From JBBQVS01 sp964657325 (GTDB lineage: Bacteria; Chloroflexota; Ktedonobacteria; Ktedonobacterales; Ktedonobacteraceae), in NCBI GenBank assembly GCA_964657325.1, contig CAZZVE010000002.1, positions 1-64,000 on the forward strand: a stretch of DNA of 64,000 nucleotides, in the 5' to 3' direction. A model generated the notes under the pieces. It was given only the letters and a program-made list of their open reading frames with translations, made no database searches and was not told where the DNA came from. A program made the translations under genes and the position numbers. This document shows, piece by piece, positions 7,323 to 15,424 of the stretch; within the stretch, counting starts at the first letter, position 1, and every line of letters starts with the position of its first letter.

Positions 7323-9023
7323 CTACGCCGCCGGGTGCAAGTTCAACATCACGATTTCAGCATCGGGATAATCAAATGGTGCAGGGGATGCATAGGCGTT
7401 GTTAGCTGAAGGCCAACCAGTGAAGCGGGCCGTGCTATATTCGTTCCAGGTCGCACCATAGACGAGCGGAATACTTGGCAATTGCTCAACCATGATCTTC
7501 TGAATATTTGCAATCGCTTGCTGCTGCACACTCTGGTCAGTTGAGGTTGCATACTGGTTAAGCAATGTATCGGTCGTAGAATCGCTCCAACGTTCCCAGT
7601 TAGAAACCGCTGTCTGACCTACTGGTTTGGTGTTGGTGCTGTTCAACATCGAGTTGTAAAGGAAGTACGGTGTGGGACCTGCGTTTGTCCAAGAGATGGC
7701 GGTATCGAACGAACCTGTTTGCATCGCGCTGTAGTAGGCGTTGTACGAGACCGCGTTTACCTTCGCATCAATGCCGATCTTCTTGAGATTGTCTGCCATG
7801 ATTTGACAGTCTGTCACCCAGTCTGTCCAACCATTGACAACATTGAGGTTAAAGGAAAGCTTTTTGCCACTTGCATCGGCATAGATACCATCGCTGCCCT
7901 TCTTGAAGCCCGCGCTCTCAAGTAACTGCATTGACTTAGCGGTATCAATCGAAAATGCCGAGTTTGCGTAATTAGATGAGAGGAAATTCTGATTAGAGGG
8001 TAACACAAGCGCAGTAGGGCTGGACACAGGCTCGTAGCCGCTCTCGGCAACCTTGTACATTTGCTGACGATCAAGTGCACTACTAATTGCCTGACGTACA
8101 GCCAGCTTGTTAAATGGAGCCTTTGCTGTGTTCAGATAGAGCATGACAACATTTCTTGCAGGGAACCAATAGTGGTTGTGTGCAGGATCGCGGTTGACGT
8201 AGGTCTTCTGAATATCAGGTGTAAACAGACCTGTCCAGTCAAGTTGTCCCTGTGAAAGCACAAGTTCTGCGCCTGTATTTGAGTTAAATGACGGATATTT
8301 TAACTCCGCAACCTCTGGCTTGCCCGGCTGCCAGTAGTTAGGATTCTTCACGAAATCAACAAGCTGCGGTGTGAATGATTTGAGTTTGAATGGACCCGTA
8401 CCAACTGGACTCGTATTCGTATACTTCGTTGGATCACCCACAGTTGCCCAGAGATGCTTGGGCAAAATCCAGACCTGCCCACCAAGATACCAGAGAATTG
8501 GTGTATAGGCTTTCTTGAATGTAACAGTGACCGTATTGGCGTCAGGGGCAGCAACGCTGTTAATATATTGCCAAATACCGCCACTATCGGCAGCTGGATA
8601 CTGCTTGATAGTATTCAACGTAAACACCACATCATCGGATGTAAATGCTTGTCCGTCTGTCCATTTAACACCTTGACGCAGATGGAAGGTTAAGCTCTTC
8701 GCGTCACTTGCGAATGTATAACTTGATGCAAGCCACGGTTTGACACTACCATCCATACGATTAAAGAACAGGAGCGTCTCATACATTGGCCCCTGTATAC
8801 CATCTAAAGCGGTGGGGGAATAAGGACTAAAATTCTCGGTAAAGTCACCTTTAGGACTGGGGGCAATAGTGAGTACTGCGTTTTTAGCACTACTCTTATT
8901 CGCACTACTTCCGCCGCCGCCGCATGCTGATAGTAGCATGACAAGGACAACAAGACATGAGGTCATAATCATGCCCGTTCTGGTCTTGGTCCCAAAATTT
9001 ACAGATAAAGGGGTAAAAGACAC
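7323..9023 (-). CDS. Family-5 extracellular solute-binding lipoprotein (cluster 1)
   Basis: Captures substrate outside the cell for the DppBCDF-like importer. A signal peptide (MIMTSCLVVLVMLLSAC) ends in lipobox LSAC followed by Gly/Ser, so it is membrane-anchored. The SBP_bac_5 core contains MYETLLFFNRMDGSVKPWLA and LRQGVKWTDGQAFTSDDV. I place the start at GTG 9023 (566 residues) because AGGAGG at 9030-9035 lies six bases upstream; an upstream GTG would overlap that site. A paralogue lies at 15425-17113. Family-5 proteins bind cellobiose-type sugars in Thermotoga and chitobiose in Vibrio; with the GH1 gene in this cluster, beta-gluco-oligosaccharides are my first guess. Confidence 0.9.
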   Translation of the reverse strand: MSFTPLSVNFGTKTRTGMIMTSCLVVLVMLLSACGGGGSSANKSSAKNAVLTIAPSPKGDFTENFSPYSPTALDGIQGPMYETLLFFNRMDGSVKPWLASSYTFASDAKSLTFHLRQGVKWTDGQAFTSDDVVFTLNTIKQYPAADSGGIWQYINSVAAPDANTVTVTFKKAYTPILWYLGGQVWILPKHLWATVGDPTKYTNTSPVGTGPFKLKSFTPQLVDFVKNPNYWQPGKPEVAELKYPSFNSNTGAELVLSQGQLDWTGLFTPDIQKTYVNRDPAHNHYWFPARNVVMLYLNTAKAPFNKLAVRQAISSALDRQQMYKVAESGYEPVSSPTALVLPSNQNFLSSNYANSAFSIDTAKSMQLLESAGFKKGSDGIYADASGKKLSFNLNVVNGWTDWVTDCQIMADNLKKIGIDAKVNAVSYNAYYSAMQTGSFDTAISWTNAGPTPYFLYNSMLNSTNTKPVGQTAVSNWERWSDSTTDTLLNQYATSTDQSVQQQAIANIQKIMVEQLPSIPLVYGATWNEYSTARFTGWPSANNAYASPAPFDYPDAEIVMLNLHPAA

Positions 9024-9081
9024 GGAGAACCTCCTCACGCTGGAACTGATGTACGAACATAAGTATGCCCGTACAGGAACA

Positions 9082-9098
9082 AGATCAATCGTTGATCT
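9082..9098. promoter_or_regulatory. Putative operator upstream of SBP cluster 1
   Basis: AGATCAATCGTTGATCT: 7-bp arms around TCG, about 60 bases before the SBP start. On the minus strand TTGATC could act as -35 with TACTTA 17 bases on. A LacI gene lies immediately upstream, but this sequence is unlike that gene's own operator, so the binding protein is unknown. Confidence 0.4.
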
Positions 9099-9143
9099 CT
9101 CAAAGCACCAATGATTACAGCGAATACACGAGCCTTACAAACC

Positions 9144-10280
9144 TTACAAGGACACGTTCGAGGTTGGAAACGCGAGATGTTGAGTAGAACCACTAGAAGC
9201 ACGCACTACAAGACTGGTCGCAAATTGAACACGAATAGGCTGCGCGTTCTCGTTCGCGCTACGATGCCCAACAGTGGATAACTGGGGGGAAGTCCAGCCA
9301 TTGTCAGCATCGTGCGTGAGTTGAGGAGTGTCTAACAACGACAGCAGGACTTCAATACCACGCTGGCCCATTTCGTAGAAAGGTTGCCGCACAGTTGTAA
9401 GAGGTGGACGAATATGTGCAGAAGTCGAAATATCATCAAAGCCGACCAATGCAATATCATTTGGAACGTGTAAGTTGTGTTCCTCGGCGGCAGCAAGTAC
9501 ACCATACGCCATTTGATCATTCGCGGCGAAAATAGCGGTAGGCCGTTGTTCTTCTGGCAACGCAAAGAACGTGTTTGCCGCGATCCGACCACCATTAGGC
9601 TGAAATTCACCCTCCATAACCAACTTTTCATCCAATGGGATGCCTGCCTCCATTAACGCTTGCTGATACCCTTCATAGCGTTCACGTGAACAAAGGTAGC
9701 GCATTGGACCTTGAATATGCGCGATTCGTCGATGACCGAGGCTCAGCAGATGGCGCACAGCATCATAACTGCCTGTATGATTATCAGCACCCACCCATGG
9801 AATCATCGCATCTGGCTGTTCCTGGTCATCAATGACGACAACTGGAAATCCATTTTTATGCAACTCAGCAAGATGATGTACCGATTCACCCATGAACATT
9901 GCAAGGACGCCCGCCGTCAGCTTCGTCGCCAGAATGTTGTCGATGACGTGACTCTTGTCCTCATCATGCATTGTGCGGTACGCACTGTACAACACAAGTT
10001 CATAAGGTGTTTGCTCGATTGTTTCAGCCACTCCACGTAGCACATCCTGAATAAAGGGTTGCGTAAAAGAAGGAATAAGCACGCCGAGCAGACGACTCTT
10101 TCCACGAGCCAGATTGGAGGCGGTAGCACTGGGCACAAAATTTTGCTCTTCGACGATACGTAAGATACGTTCACGCGTCTTTGGGTCCACGTCTGGCTTG
10201 CGATTTAGGACACGCGATACCGTGGCTTTCGATACACCTGCCAGCCGAGCAATATTGTCAATAGTAGGCTTCCCCGACAT
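9144..10280 (-). CDS. LacI-family regulator 1
   Basis: Sugar-responsive repressor, 378 residues. Helix-turn-helix IDNIARLAGVSKATVSRVLN is at residues 7-26, hinge helix with ATASNLARGKS near 52-62, then a periplasmic-binding-protein-like sensor domain (LGHRRIAHIQGP, AIFAANDQMAYGVL, VGFDDISTSAHI). It sits between nagZ and the SBP gene and probably controls the downstream transporter and GH1 genes. Very similar to regulator 2 (26480-27586), with an almost identical recognition helix. A consensus promoter with an inverted repeat at the start site suggests autoregulation. Confidence 0.92.
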   Translation of the reverse strand: MSGKPTIDNIARLAGVSKATVSRVLNRKPDVDPKTRERILRIVEEQNFVPSATASNLARGKSRLLGVLIPSFTQPFIQDVLRGVAETIEQTPYELVLYSAYRTMHDEDKSHVIDNILATKLTAGVLAMFMGESVHHLAELHKNGFPVVVIDDQEQPDAMIPWVGADNHTGSYDAVRHLLSLGHRRIAHIQGPMRYLCSRERYEGYQQALMEAGIPLDEKLVMEGEFQPNGGRIAANTFFALPEEQRPTAIFAANDQMAYGVLAAAEEHNLHVPNDIALVGFDDISTSAHIRPPLTTVRQPFYEMGQRGIEVLLSLLDTPQLTHDADNGWTSPQLSTVGHRSANENAQPIRVQFATSLVVRASSGSTQHLAFPTSNVSL

Positions 10281-10309
10281 ACAATGCTCCTACGCGTTAC
10301 TACGCGAAC

Positions 10310-10367
10310 GTAACCGCTTCCGGTATCGGTTACAGCTAAGTATACTGATGAGAGGGGGTGCTGTCAA
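10310..10367 (-). promoter_or_regulatory. Promoter and operator of LacI regulator 1
   Basis: On the minus strand, -35 TTGACA (10362-10367) and -10 TATACT (10339-10344) are separated by exactly 17 bases. Just downstream, GTAACCG and CGGTTAC form an inverted repeat (10310-10316 and 10327-10333) with 10 bases between. The position at the transcription start fits repression by the LacI protein encoded immediately downstream. Confidence 0.7.
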
Positions 10368-10448
10368 GGGTGTTTTTGGGAAGAAAGTGTAATTCAATTT
10401 TTTGTAGGTCCCTCTCGACGAAGTATTCGTTGTTTCTAAATTTGGTTG

Positions 10449-12059
10449 TCAACATTCATGAGGATATAGCCCTGGAATACTTACAGGCAAATGTCCCTGC
10501 GCTTGTATCTCTCCGAATAGCACACGGGCGACGGCTGCAAGTGCTGGTCGTGTGTATTCGTAGGTAACGAGGTAGGTATCTAGTTCTGGGAAGGCGAGCA
10601 GGTCATAGGGATTGTAGGCGGCGATACCGATCACGGTTTTACCCGTATGAAGTATTTGCTGTACGATATGACCTTGATACGAGTCCTGGTTCGCGTTCGC
10701 TGTGACAACTATCACGAGATCGGCTACGCTAACTGCTTGCTGAAGTTTTGCTGAATCTTCGTGTATCGTCTGCTCTGTAATTGTCAGTGCCTCTACGTGC
10801 GAATGGCGTTGCCGCACATGCTCTGTAAGTGCGTCACCTGCGAACTCTGTATCGACAGCCCCGCTAAAGATTGTGGGCTGTAGGAAAAGAAGCAAAATTT
10901 GTTGTTCCGCTTGCAAACGCAAGGGTAGAAGTTTTTTCGCGTCTCGCACAAGCGTTGTCGAGCGTGCATAGGCAGTGTCGCGCAACCGTTGATGAGCTTC
11001 ATTGCCAATGCTGGCAAGGTCATTGCTTGAGAGAGCGTTCCAAGAGAGTGTACGTGCCTTCAGTTGTAAGACGCGTTCGGCGGCATTCTGCATTCTCTCT
11101 GTCGTGAGCGTGCCATCACGAAGTGCAGTATGTATGGCTTCGACGCTACTTTGCTGTAGAGCAAAATGATGGGAAATTAATACGAGATCGACACCCGCTT
11201 GCAATGCCTTGACCGTCCCCTGCTCCACGCCTACGATATCTGAAACCGCACGCATTTCCATGCAGTCTGAGACAATCACCCCTTGAAAGCCCAGGCGTTC
11301 GCGCAATAGTTGTGTCACAATTTCATACGAGACCGTAGCTGGTAACATCTCACCCTGCATCAGAAGGGGTAGATACATATGCGCAGTCATGATGGCATCT
11401 GCACCCGCCACGATAGCGCGTTTGAACGGTATCAATTCTAACGCATCGAGTCGCTCTAATGCATAAGGAACGGTCGGTAATGTGAGGTGAGAGTCAACGG
11501 AGGTATCACCGTGTCCTGGGAAATGCTTGAGTGTTGTGATGATACCTGCGTCATGATAGCCCTTGACCATTGCAGAACCAAGACGTGCTACTAGCTCAGG
11601 GTCTTCACCAAAGGAGCGCACACCAATTACAGGGTTTGTTGGATTGTTATTGACATCGACATCGGGTGCGAGATTCATGTTGATGCCAAGTGCCTTGAGT
11701 TCATGTCCTGTTGCAAGAGCAACTTCGTAGGCAACCTGTTCCGACCCAATCGCGCCAAGAGCCATGTTGCCTGGAAAAATAGTGGCATGTTCTCCGAAGC
11801 GGCGCACCATACCATTTTCCTGGTCGATCATAATCAACAATGGCTGACGATGCCCTGCCTCTCGCGCAAGTTGCTGTAGGTACTGTGTGAGTTCATAGAC
11901 CTGCTGTGTATTCTGAATATTCCGCTTAAAGAGAATGATATTGCCGACATGATACTTTTGAATCAGGTCGATAGTTTCTTGCGATGGCATAGGCTCGAAA
12001 AAGCCAACCGCTAGCACTTGTCCGATTTGCTCTTCAATCGTCATTGTATAACTCTGCAT
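10449..12059 (-). CDS. nagZ: GH3 beta-N-acetylhexosaminidase (NagZ type)
   Basis: Removes terminal beta-GlcNAc from imported chito-oligosaccharides or muropeptides in the cytoplasm (no signal peptide). The NagZ dyad motif KHFPGHGDTSVDSH is at 178-191 and the nucleophile is Asp265 in VSDCMEM. SFGEDPELVARLG is at 149-161. At 536 residues it has an added C-terminal GH3_C-like domain, unlike the single-domain enterobacterial NagZ and like Bacillus NagZ or Cellulomonas Nag3-type enzymes, some of which are phosphorylases. It is 19 bases after the GlcNAc kinase gene; AGGAGAAG precedes the start. Confidence 0.9.
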   Translation of the reverse strand: MQSYTMTIEEQIGQVLAVGFFEPMPSQETIDLIQKYHVGNIILFKRNIQNTQQVYELTQYLQQLAREAGHRQPLLIMIDQENGMVRRFGEHATIFPGNMALGAIGSEQVAYEVALATGHELKALGINMNLAPDVDVNNNPTNPVIGVRSFGEDPELVARLGSAMVKGYHDAGIITTLKHFPGHGDTSVDSHLTLPTVPYALERLDALELIPFKRAIVAGADAIMTAHMYLPLLMQGEMLPATVSYEIVTQLLRERLGFQGVIVSDCMEMRAVSDIVGVEQGTVKALQAGVDLVLISHHFALQQSSVEAIHTALRDGTLTTERMQNAAERVLQLKARTLSWNALSSNDLASIGNEAHQRLRDTAYARSTTLVRDAKKLLPLRLQAEQQILLLFLQPTIFSGAVDTEFAGDALTEHVRQRHSHVEALTITEQTIHEDSAKLQQAVSVADLVIVVTANANQDSYQGHIVQQILHTGKTVIGIAAYNPYDLLAFPELDTYLVTYEYTRPALAAVARVLFGEIQAQGHLPVSIPGLYPHEC

Positions 12060-12078
12060 CTTCTTCTCCTCGACTGAT

Positions 12079-12972
12079 TTAGAGTGTTATAGCCGCATAA
12101 GCAGCGCTGAACGCAGGGTGTTCGGCATGTAGAATAGGGCCAATAGTTTGTTCTTGTTGAAGACGACGGAGGATATGTTCGCGCAGAAAGTCATCATGAA
12201 GCAACAAGCCACCACCCAGCACAATGGGTAATTGTGATATGGGAGGCGCGACTGTTTGTACAAGTAGCGCAAGTTCGTCCGCGGCCTGCTCGATGATCTT
12301 TAACGCAACCTGATCGCCTCGCTGAGCTGCTTCAGTGACGTATGCAGCAACCTGAGCAATTCTTGCTTTGTTATCGGCAGTGTACACAACTCCAATAAGG
12401 TCTTCTACTGTGCGTAGTTGCCAGCGTTGTAGGATGAGATTGAGCAGAAATGTGTCTTCACCACGTCCGTCCGCAGCTCTTACCACCGCCTGCAAGCCTC
12501 GGCGTCCGATGTCATAGCCACTACCCTCGTCACCCAGGATATGCCCCCAACCACCAACTCTCGTAACAGTGCCATCTTGAGTACGTGCTAAAGCTATTGA
12601 ACCTGTGCCTACGATCAAAACAAGGCCAGCGTCCTTGTTCAATGCACTTAGAAGCAGTTCTGCGTCGTTCGTTATCAGAACAAATGTGGCAAGTTCTTGT
12701 AGATATGAACTAAGCAGCGTAACATCAGAAGGGCGGTCAATACCTGCGAGTCCTAACCATGCTTTCGCAAGCGGTAACGAGCAGGAAACTTCGCTGGTTG
12801 CTCGCATAACTGCATCACGGATATTGTGTAATGCTTGGTCAAGCCCGACAGCGGCATAATTCGCGCTTCCTGCAAGCCCACGTCCACGTTCGCGTCCCTG
12901 TGCATCGACGACAATTGCAAGCGTTTTACTTCCACCGCCATCGACGCCGAGGTAATACGATTCGGTTGACAT
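12079..12972 (-). CDS. N-acetylglucosamine kinase (BadF/BadG ATPase family)
   Basis: Phosphorylates cytoplasmic GlcNAc to GlcNAc-6-phosphate, 297 residues. N-terminal phosphate-1 motif GVDGGGSKT at 9-17, second phosphate motif LIVGTGSIALA and GDEGSGYDIGRRGL for the sugar site. In an operon: regulator gene upstream (27-base gap), nagZ downstream (19-base gap). This makes sense where GlcNAc enters unphosphorylated by ABC transport rather than by a PTS; no PTS gene is visible. A related glucosamine kinase activity cannot be excluded. Confidence 0.88.
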   Translation of the reverse strand: MSTESYYLGVDGGGSKTLAIVVDAQGRERGRGLAGSANYAAVGLDQALHNIRDAVMRATSEVSCSLPLAKAWLGLAGIDRPSDVTLLSSYLQELATFVLITNDAELLLSALNKDAGLVLIVGTGSIALARTQDGTVTRVGGWGHILGDEGSGYDIGRRGLQAVVRAADGRGEDTFLLNLILQRWQLRTVEDLIGVVYTADNKARIAQVAAYVTEAAQRGDQVALKIIEQAADELALLVQTVAPPISQLPIVLGGGLLLHDDFLREHILRRLQQEQTIGPILHAEHPAFSAAYAAITL

Positions 12973-12998
12973 CGTAGGTGCTCCCCTCAGGACATATT

Positions 12999-13745
12999 TT
13001 AAGAGAGCAATTGCTCACGTTTCATGCTCGTATAGAAGGTGTATTTACTGCCGCAATAGGTAGCTTTGGCGTATTCTATTGGTGTATCACGATCAGCGTA
13101 GGTTGTGCGTCGTGTTAGCAAAACAGGGCTGGCGACCGCAAGATTTAGAAGATGCGCCTCATCTTCTCCTGCTACACTTGCCTCTAATTCTTGCTCAGCC
13201 TCTACTAGCGAAATCCCATATTTTGTCTCAAGTGTGCGGTACAATGAAGAATTGGCGAAATCCTCTTCTAACAATCGCTCACAGCCGGGAAAGTGAAGTT
13301 GGGAGAGTTCGATAGCAAGCGGCTCACCATCGGCAAGGCGAAGTCGTTGTAGGCAATAGATCATCTGCTCAGGCTCGATACGCAAGCGTTCAGCCGTTTT
13401 TTTATCGGCGGGGCGCATCTCTGCCGAGAGGACCTTCGTGCCTGGATGTTGCCCACGCGCTTTAATATCTTCGGTAAAGCCTGTGAGATGAATTAGTTGC
13501 TGTGTGATTTTGTGCTGACTCACAAAGGTGCCTTTACCCTGCTCTCGGTAGAAAAGCCCTTCATTCACCAGTTCGGTAATCGCTTGTCGAGCCGTCATAC
13601 GACTAATGCCATACAACTCACCCAATTCGCGTTCGGACGGAATGAGGTCGCCCGGCTTCCACTCACCGACACGAATCTTCTCGCGCATAATCTCTTTTAG
13701 CTGATAGTAGCGCGGCAAAGGGCTTTTTCTGAAAATAGTATTCAT
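12999..13745 (-). CDS. nagR: GntR/HutC-family regulator (NagR/DasR type)
   Basis: Transcription regulator, 248 residues. Winged-helix GntR domain at about 12-76 (GDLIPSERELGELYGISRMTARQAI) and UTRA ligand domain at about 98-240 (HLTGFTEDIKARG, YCLQRLRLADGEPLAIE). In the NagR/DasR group the ligand is a phosphorylated amino sugar. First gene of the nagR-kinase-nagZ operon and divergent from nagA. Palindromes in the shared leader match the TGGTCTA half-site of NagR/DasR dre boxes, and similar boxes lie before the second SBP, nagB-II-like and chitinase genes. Confidence 0.9.
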   Translation of the reverse strand: MNTIFRKSPLPRYYQLKEIMREKIRVGEWKPGDLIPSERELGELYGISRMTARQAITELVNEGLFYREQGKGTFVSQHKITQQLIHLTGFTEDIKARGQHPGTKVLSAEMRPADKKTAERLRIEPEQMIYCLQRLRLADGEPLAIELSQLHFPGCERLLEEDFANSSLYRTLETKYGISLVEAEQELEASVAGEDEAHLLNLAVASPVLLTRRTTYADRDTPIEYAKATYCGSKYTFYTSMKREQLLS

Positions 13746-13808
13746 GCCTCAACTCCAAACTTCTCACGAGACACATCATAATGAGAATACAAATGCCTAC
13801 AAGCAGAA

Positions 13809-13861
13809 TGGTTTATTGTATAGACCAGTTCTATGATGCTATACTTTGTTCCATACGTCAA
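13809..13861 (-). promoter_or_regulatory. dre-like operator and promoter of nagR
   Basis: TGGTTTATTGTATAGACCA (13809-13827) differs by one base from the perfect palindrome in front of nagA. On the minus strand TTGACG (13856-13861) and CATCAT are 17 bases apart, placing the operator just downstream of the -10. Operator well supported, promoter less so. Confidence 0.6.
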
Positions 13862-13915
13862 GTCTTTCGCGAAACACAATGATACTTTCGCTTTACAGTA
13901 GCAATTTTTACGTGC

Positions 13916-13947
13916 TTGATGGTATACTTGGTCTATTGTATAGACCA
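13916..13947 (+). promoter_or_regulatory. nagA promoter with perfect dre-like palindrome
   Basis: TGGTCTATTGTATAGACCA at 13929-13947 is a perfect 19-bp palindrome built from the TGGTCTA half-site known from NagR/DasR operators. It overlaps the spacer and -10 of a plus-strand promoter, TTGATG (13916-13921), 17 bases, TATAGA (13939-13944). Binding here would block nagA transcription. Confidence 0.7.
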
Positions 13948-13999
13948 CTTTAGTATAGCGTACGAACGTTGTTGTTATTCAAAGAGGAATAGGTGCTGG

Positions 14000-15196
14000 A
14001 TGCAGTTTACTTTGCGTGGTGCTCGTCTCGTGGACGCCACTATGGACCGAACCAATAGTGCTATTACGATTGACGGAGTGTCTATTCAAGGAATTGAAAT
14101 GGACGATAGAAGAGGGTCGCAGGTTATCGATGCCCCGGATGTGATTATCACCCCTGGTTTTATCGAGGTTCACACGCATGGGAGCGGTGGCTTTAATTTG
14201 CACACCTGTGATGCAGAGGAAATAGCTTCATACGCACGCTGGATACCTACAACAGGCGTTACCTCTTTTTTGATAGCGGTCGTCGGCACAACTCATGCAT
14301 TACCAGAACAACAACTACGCACAGCAGTAACCGCAATTGAGCAACACTCTAGAGGTTCGGCGCAGCCACTTGGCATTCACCTTGAAGGACCATACATTAG
14401 CGAGAAACGGCGTGGTGCTCATCCTCCAGAGTGGTTACGACTTCCAAATGAGCAAGAGACACAACGCATACTCGAACTCACAAAGAATTATTTGCGTATA
14501 GTCACGCTCGCTCCTGAGTTACCAGGTGCCGAACAGATGGTGCGTCAACTTGTAGACGCGCATGTCACGGTGAGTATTGGGCATACAGATGCCAACTATG
14601 AGCAAGCACAGGCAGCAATTGAACTTGGCGTTACACACGCCACTCACTGTTTCAATGCCATGCGTCCACTCCTACATCGTGAACCAGGACCGATTGCCGC
14701 TATCGCGCAGGCACCACAGGTACTGGGAGAGGTTATCGCTGATGGAGTGCATGTGCATCCAGCGGCACTAGAGATGCTTGTAAGAATGCTAGGGCCAGAA
14801 CGTCTCATTGTTATCACGGACGCGCAAGCTATTGCTGGACTTCACGATAACGGAGAAGCGTTCGCGTTCGCTGGACAGCAGGTGCATGTGGTTGATGGAG
14901 CAGCCTGTCTTGCCGATGGCACTCTTGCCGGTAGTATCCTTACTATGAATCAGGCTTTACGCAACATGTTAGCAATGTCGCATGTCTCGTTACAGGATGC
15001 CGTCAGGATGTTAACACTCAACCCTGCTCTATCAGCAGGTTACGCTCAACGCAAAGGCAGACTGCGAGCAGGTTACGACGCAGACCTACTCATCTTTGAT
15101 TCGTCGCTCACATTGCAAGCTACACTCTGTCGCGGTCAACTTGCATTTGTCAGTGAAGACTGGAAGCAGCGTTTTGCGAACGTTATACCTTCATAA
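14000..15196 (+). CDS. nagA: N-acetylglucosamine-6-phosphate deacetylase
   Basis: Converts GlcNAc-6-phosphate to glucosamine-6-phosphate and acetate. Metal-dependent amidohydrolase, 398 residues: His58 and His60 in EVHTHGSGG, Glu129 in LEGPYIS, His195 in GHTDANY, His216 in THCFNAM, catalytic Asp274 in ITDAQAIAG. I start at ATG 14000, where the beta-sandwich begins, although the frame is open upstream through the operator. Divergent from nagR. Confidence 0.93.
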   Translation: MQFTLRGARLVDATMDRTNSAITIDGVSIQGIEMDDRRGSQVIDAPDVIITPGFIEVHTHGSGGFNLHTCDAEEIASYARWIPTTGVTSFLIAVVGTTHALPEQQLRTAVTAIEQHSRGSAQPLGIHLEGPYISEKRRGAHPPEWLRLPNEQETQRILELTKNYLRIVTLAPELPGAEQMVRQLVDAHVTVSIGHTDANYEQAQAAIELGVTHATHCFNAMRPLLHREPGPIAAIAQAPQVLGEVIADGVHVHPAALEMLVRMLGPERLIVITDAQAIAGLHDNGEAFAFAGQQVHVVDGAACLADGTLAGSILTMNQALRNMLAMSHVSLQDAVRMLTLNPALSAGYAQRKGRLRAGYDADLLIFDSSLTLQATLCRGQLAFVSEDWKQRFANVIPS

Positions 15197-15203
15197 CTTA
15201 TCT

Positions 15204-15247
15204 AGTGGTATAGATGTCTTGACAAATAGACCGGGACGGTGTACCAT
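15204..15247 (+). promoter_or_regulatory. Promoter and dre-like box of SBP cluster 2
   Basis: -35 TTGACA (15219-15224) and -10 TACCAT (15242-15247) with a 17-base spacer. The box AGTGGTATAGATGTCT (15204-15219) abuts the -35. The same 25-base block, including TTGACA, recurs on the other strand before the SIS deaminase gene (21128-21152). About 170 bases of untranslated leader follow before the SBP gene; I see no riboswitch in it. Confidence 0.7.
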
Positions 15248-15424
15248 TTCTTACATCAGCTTCATCGGAATATCGAGATGTAACAAGCATTATTTGGAAG
15301 GTAAGAAAGGAGAGAGTTTTATACACTGTAGAGGCTTTACGCTCTTATCCGCGTTTTTTAGTCGATTACATATTTTTAGTGATGTATCAACATACTTGAG
15401 TTACGAAAGTTAGGAGATCCCCCT

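Noticed and set aside
13916..13999. Upstream extension of nagA
   Set aside because: It would place the start inside the promoter and operator; the family N-terminus begins at 14000.
15248..15424. Riboswitch in the SBP cluster 2 leader
   Set aside because: I looked for glmS-, preQ1- or T-box-like cores and saw none; the leader lacks a convincing nested stem pattern.
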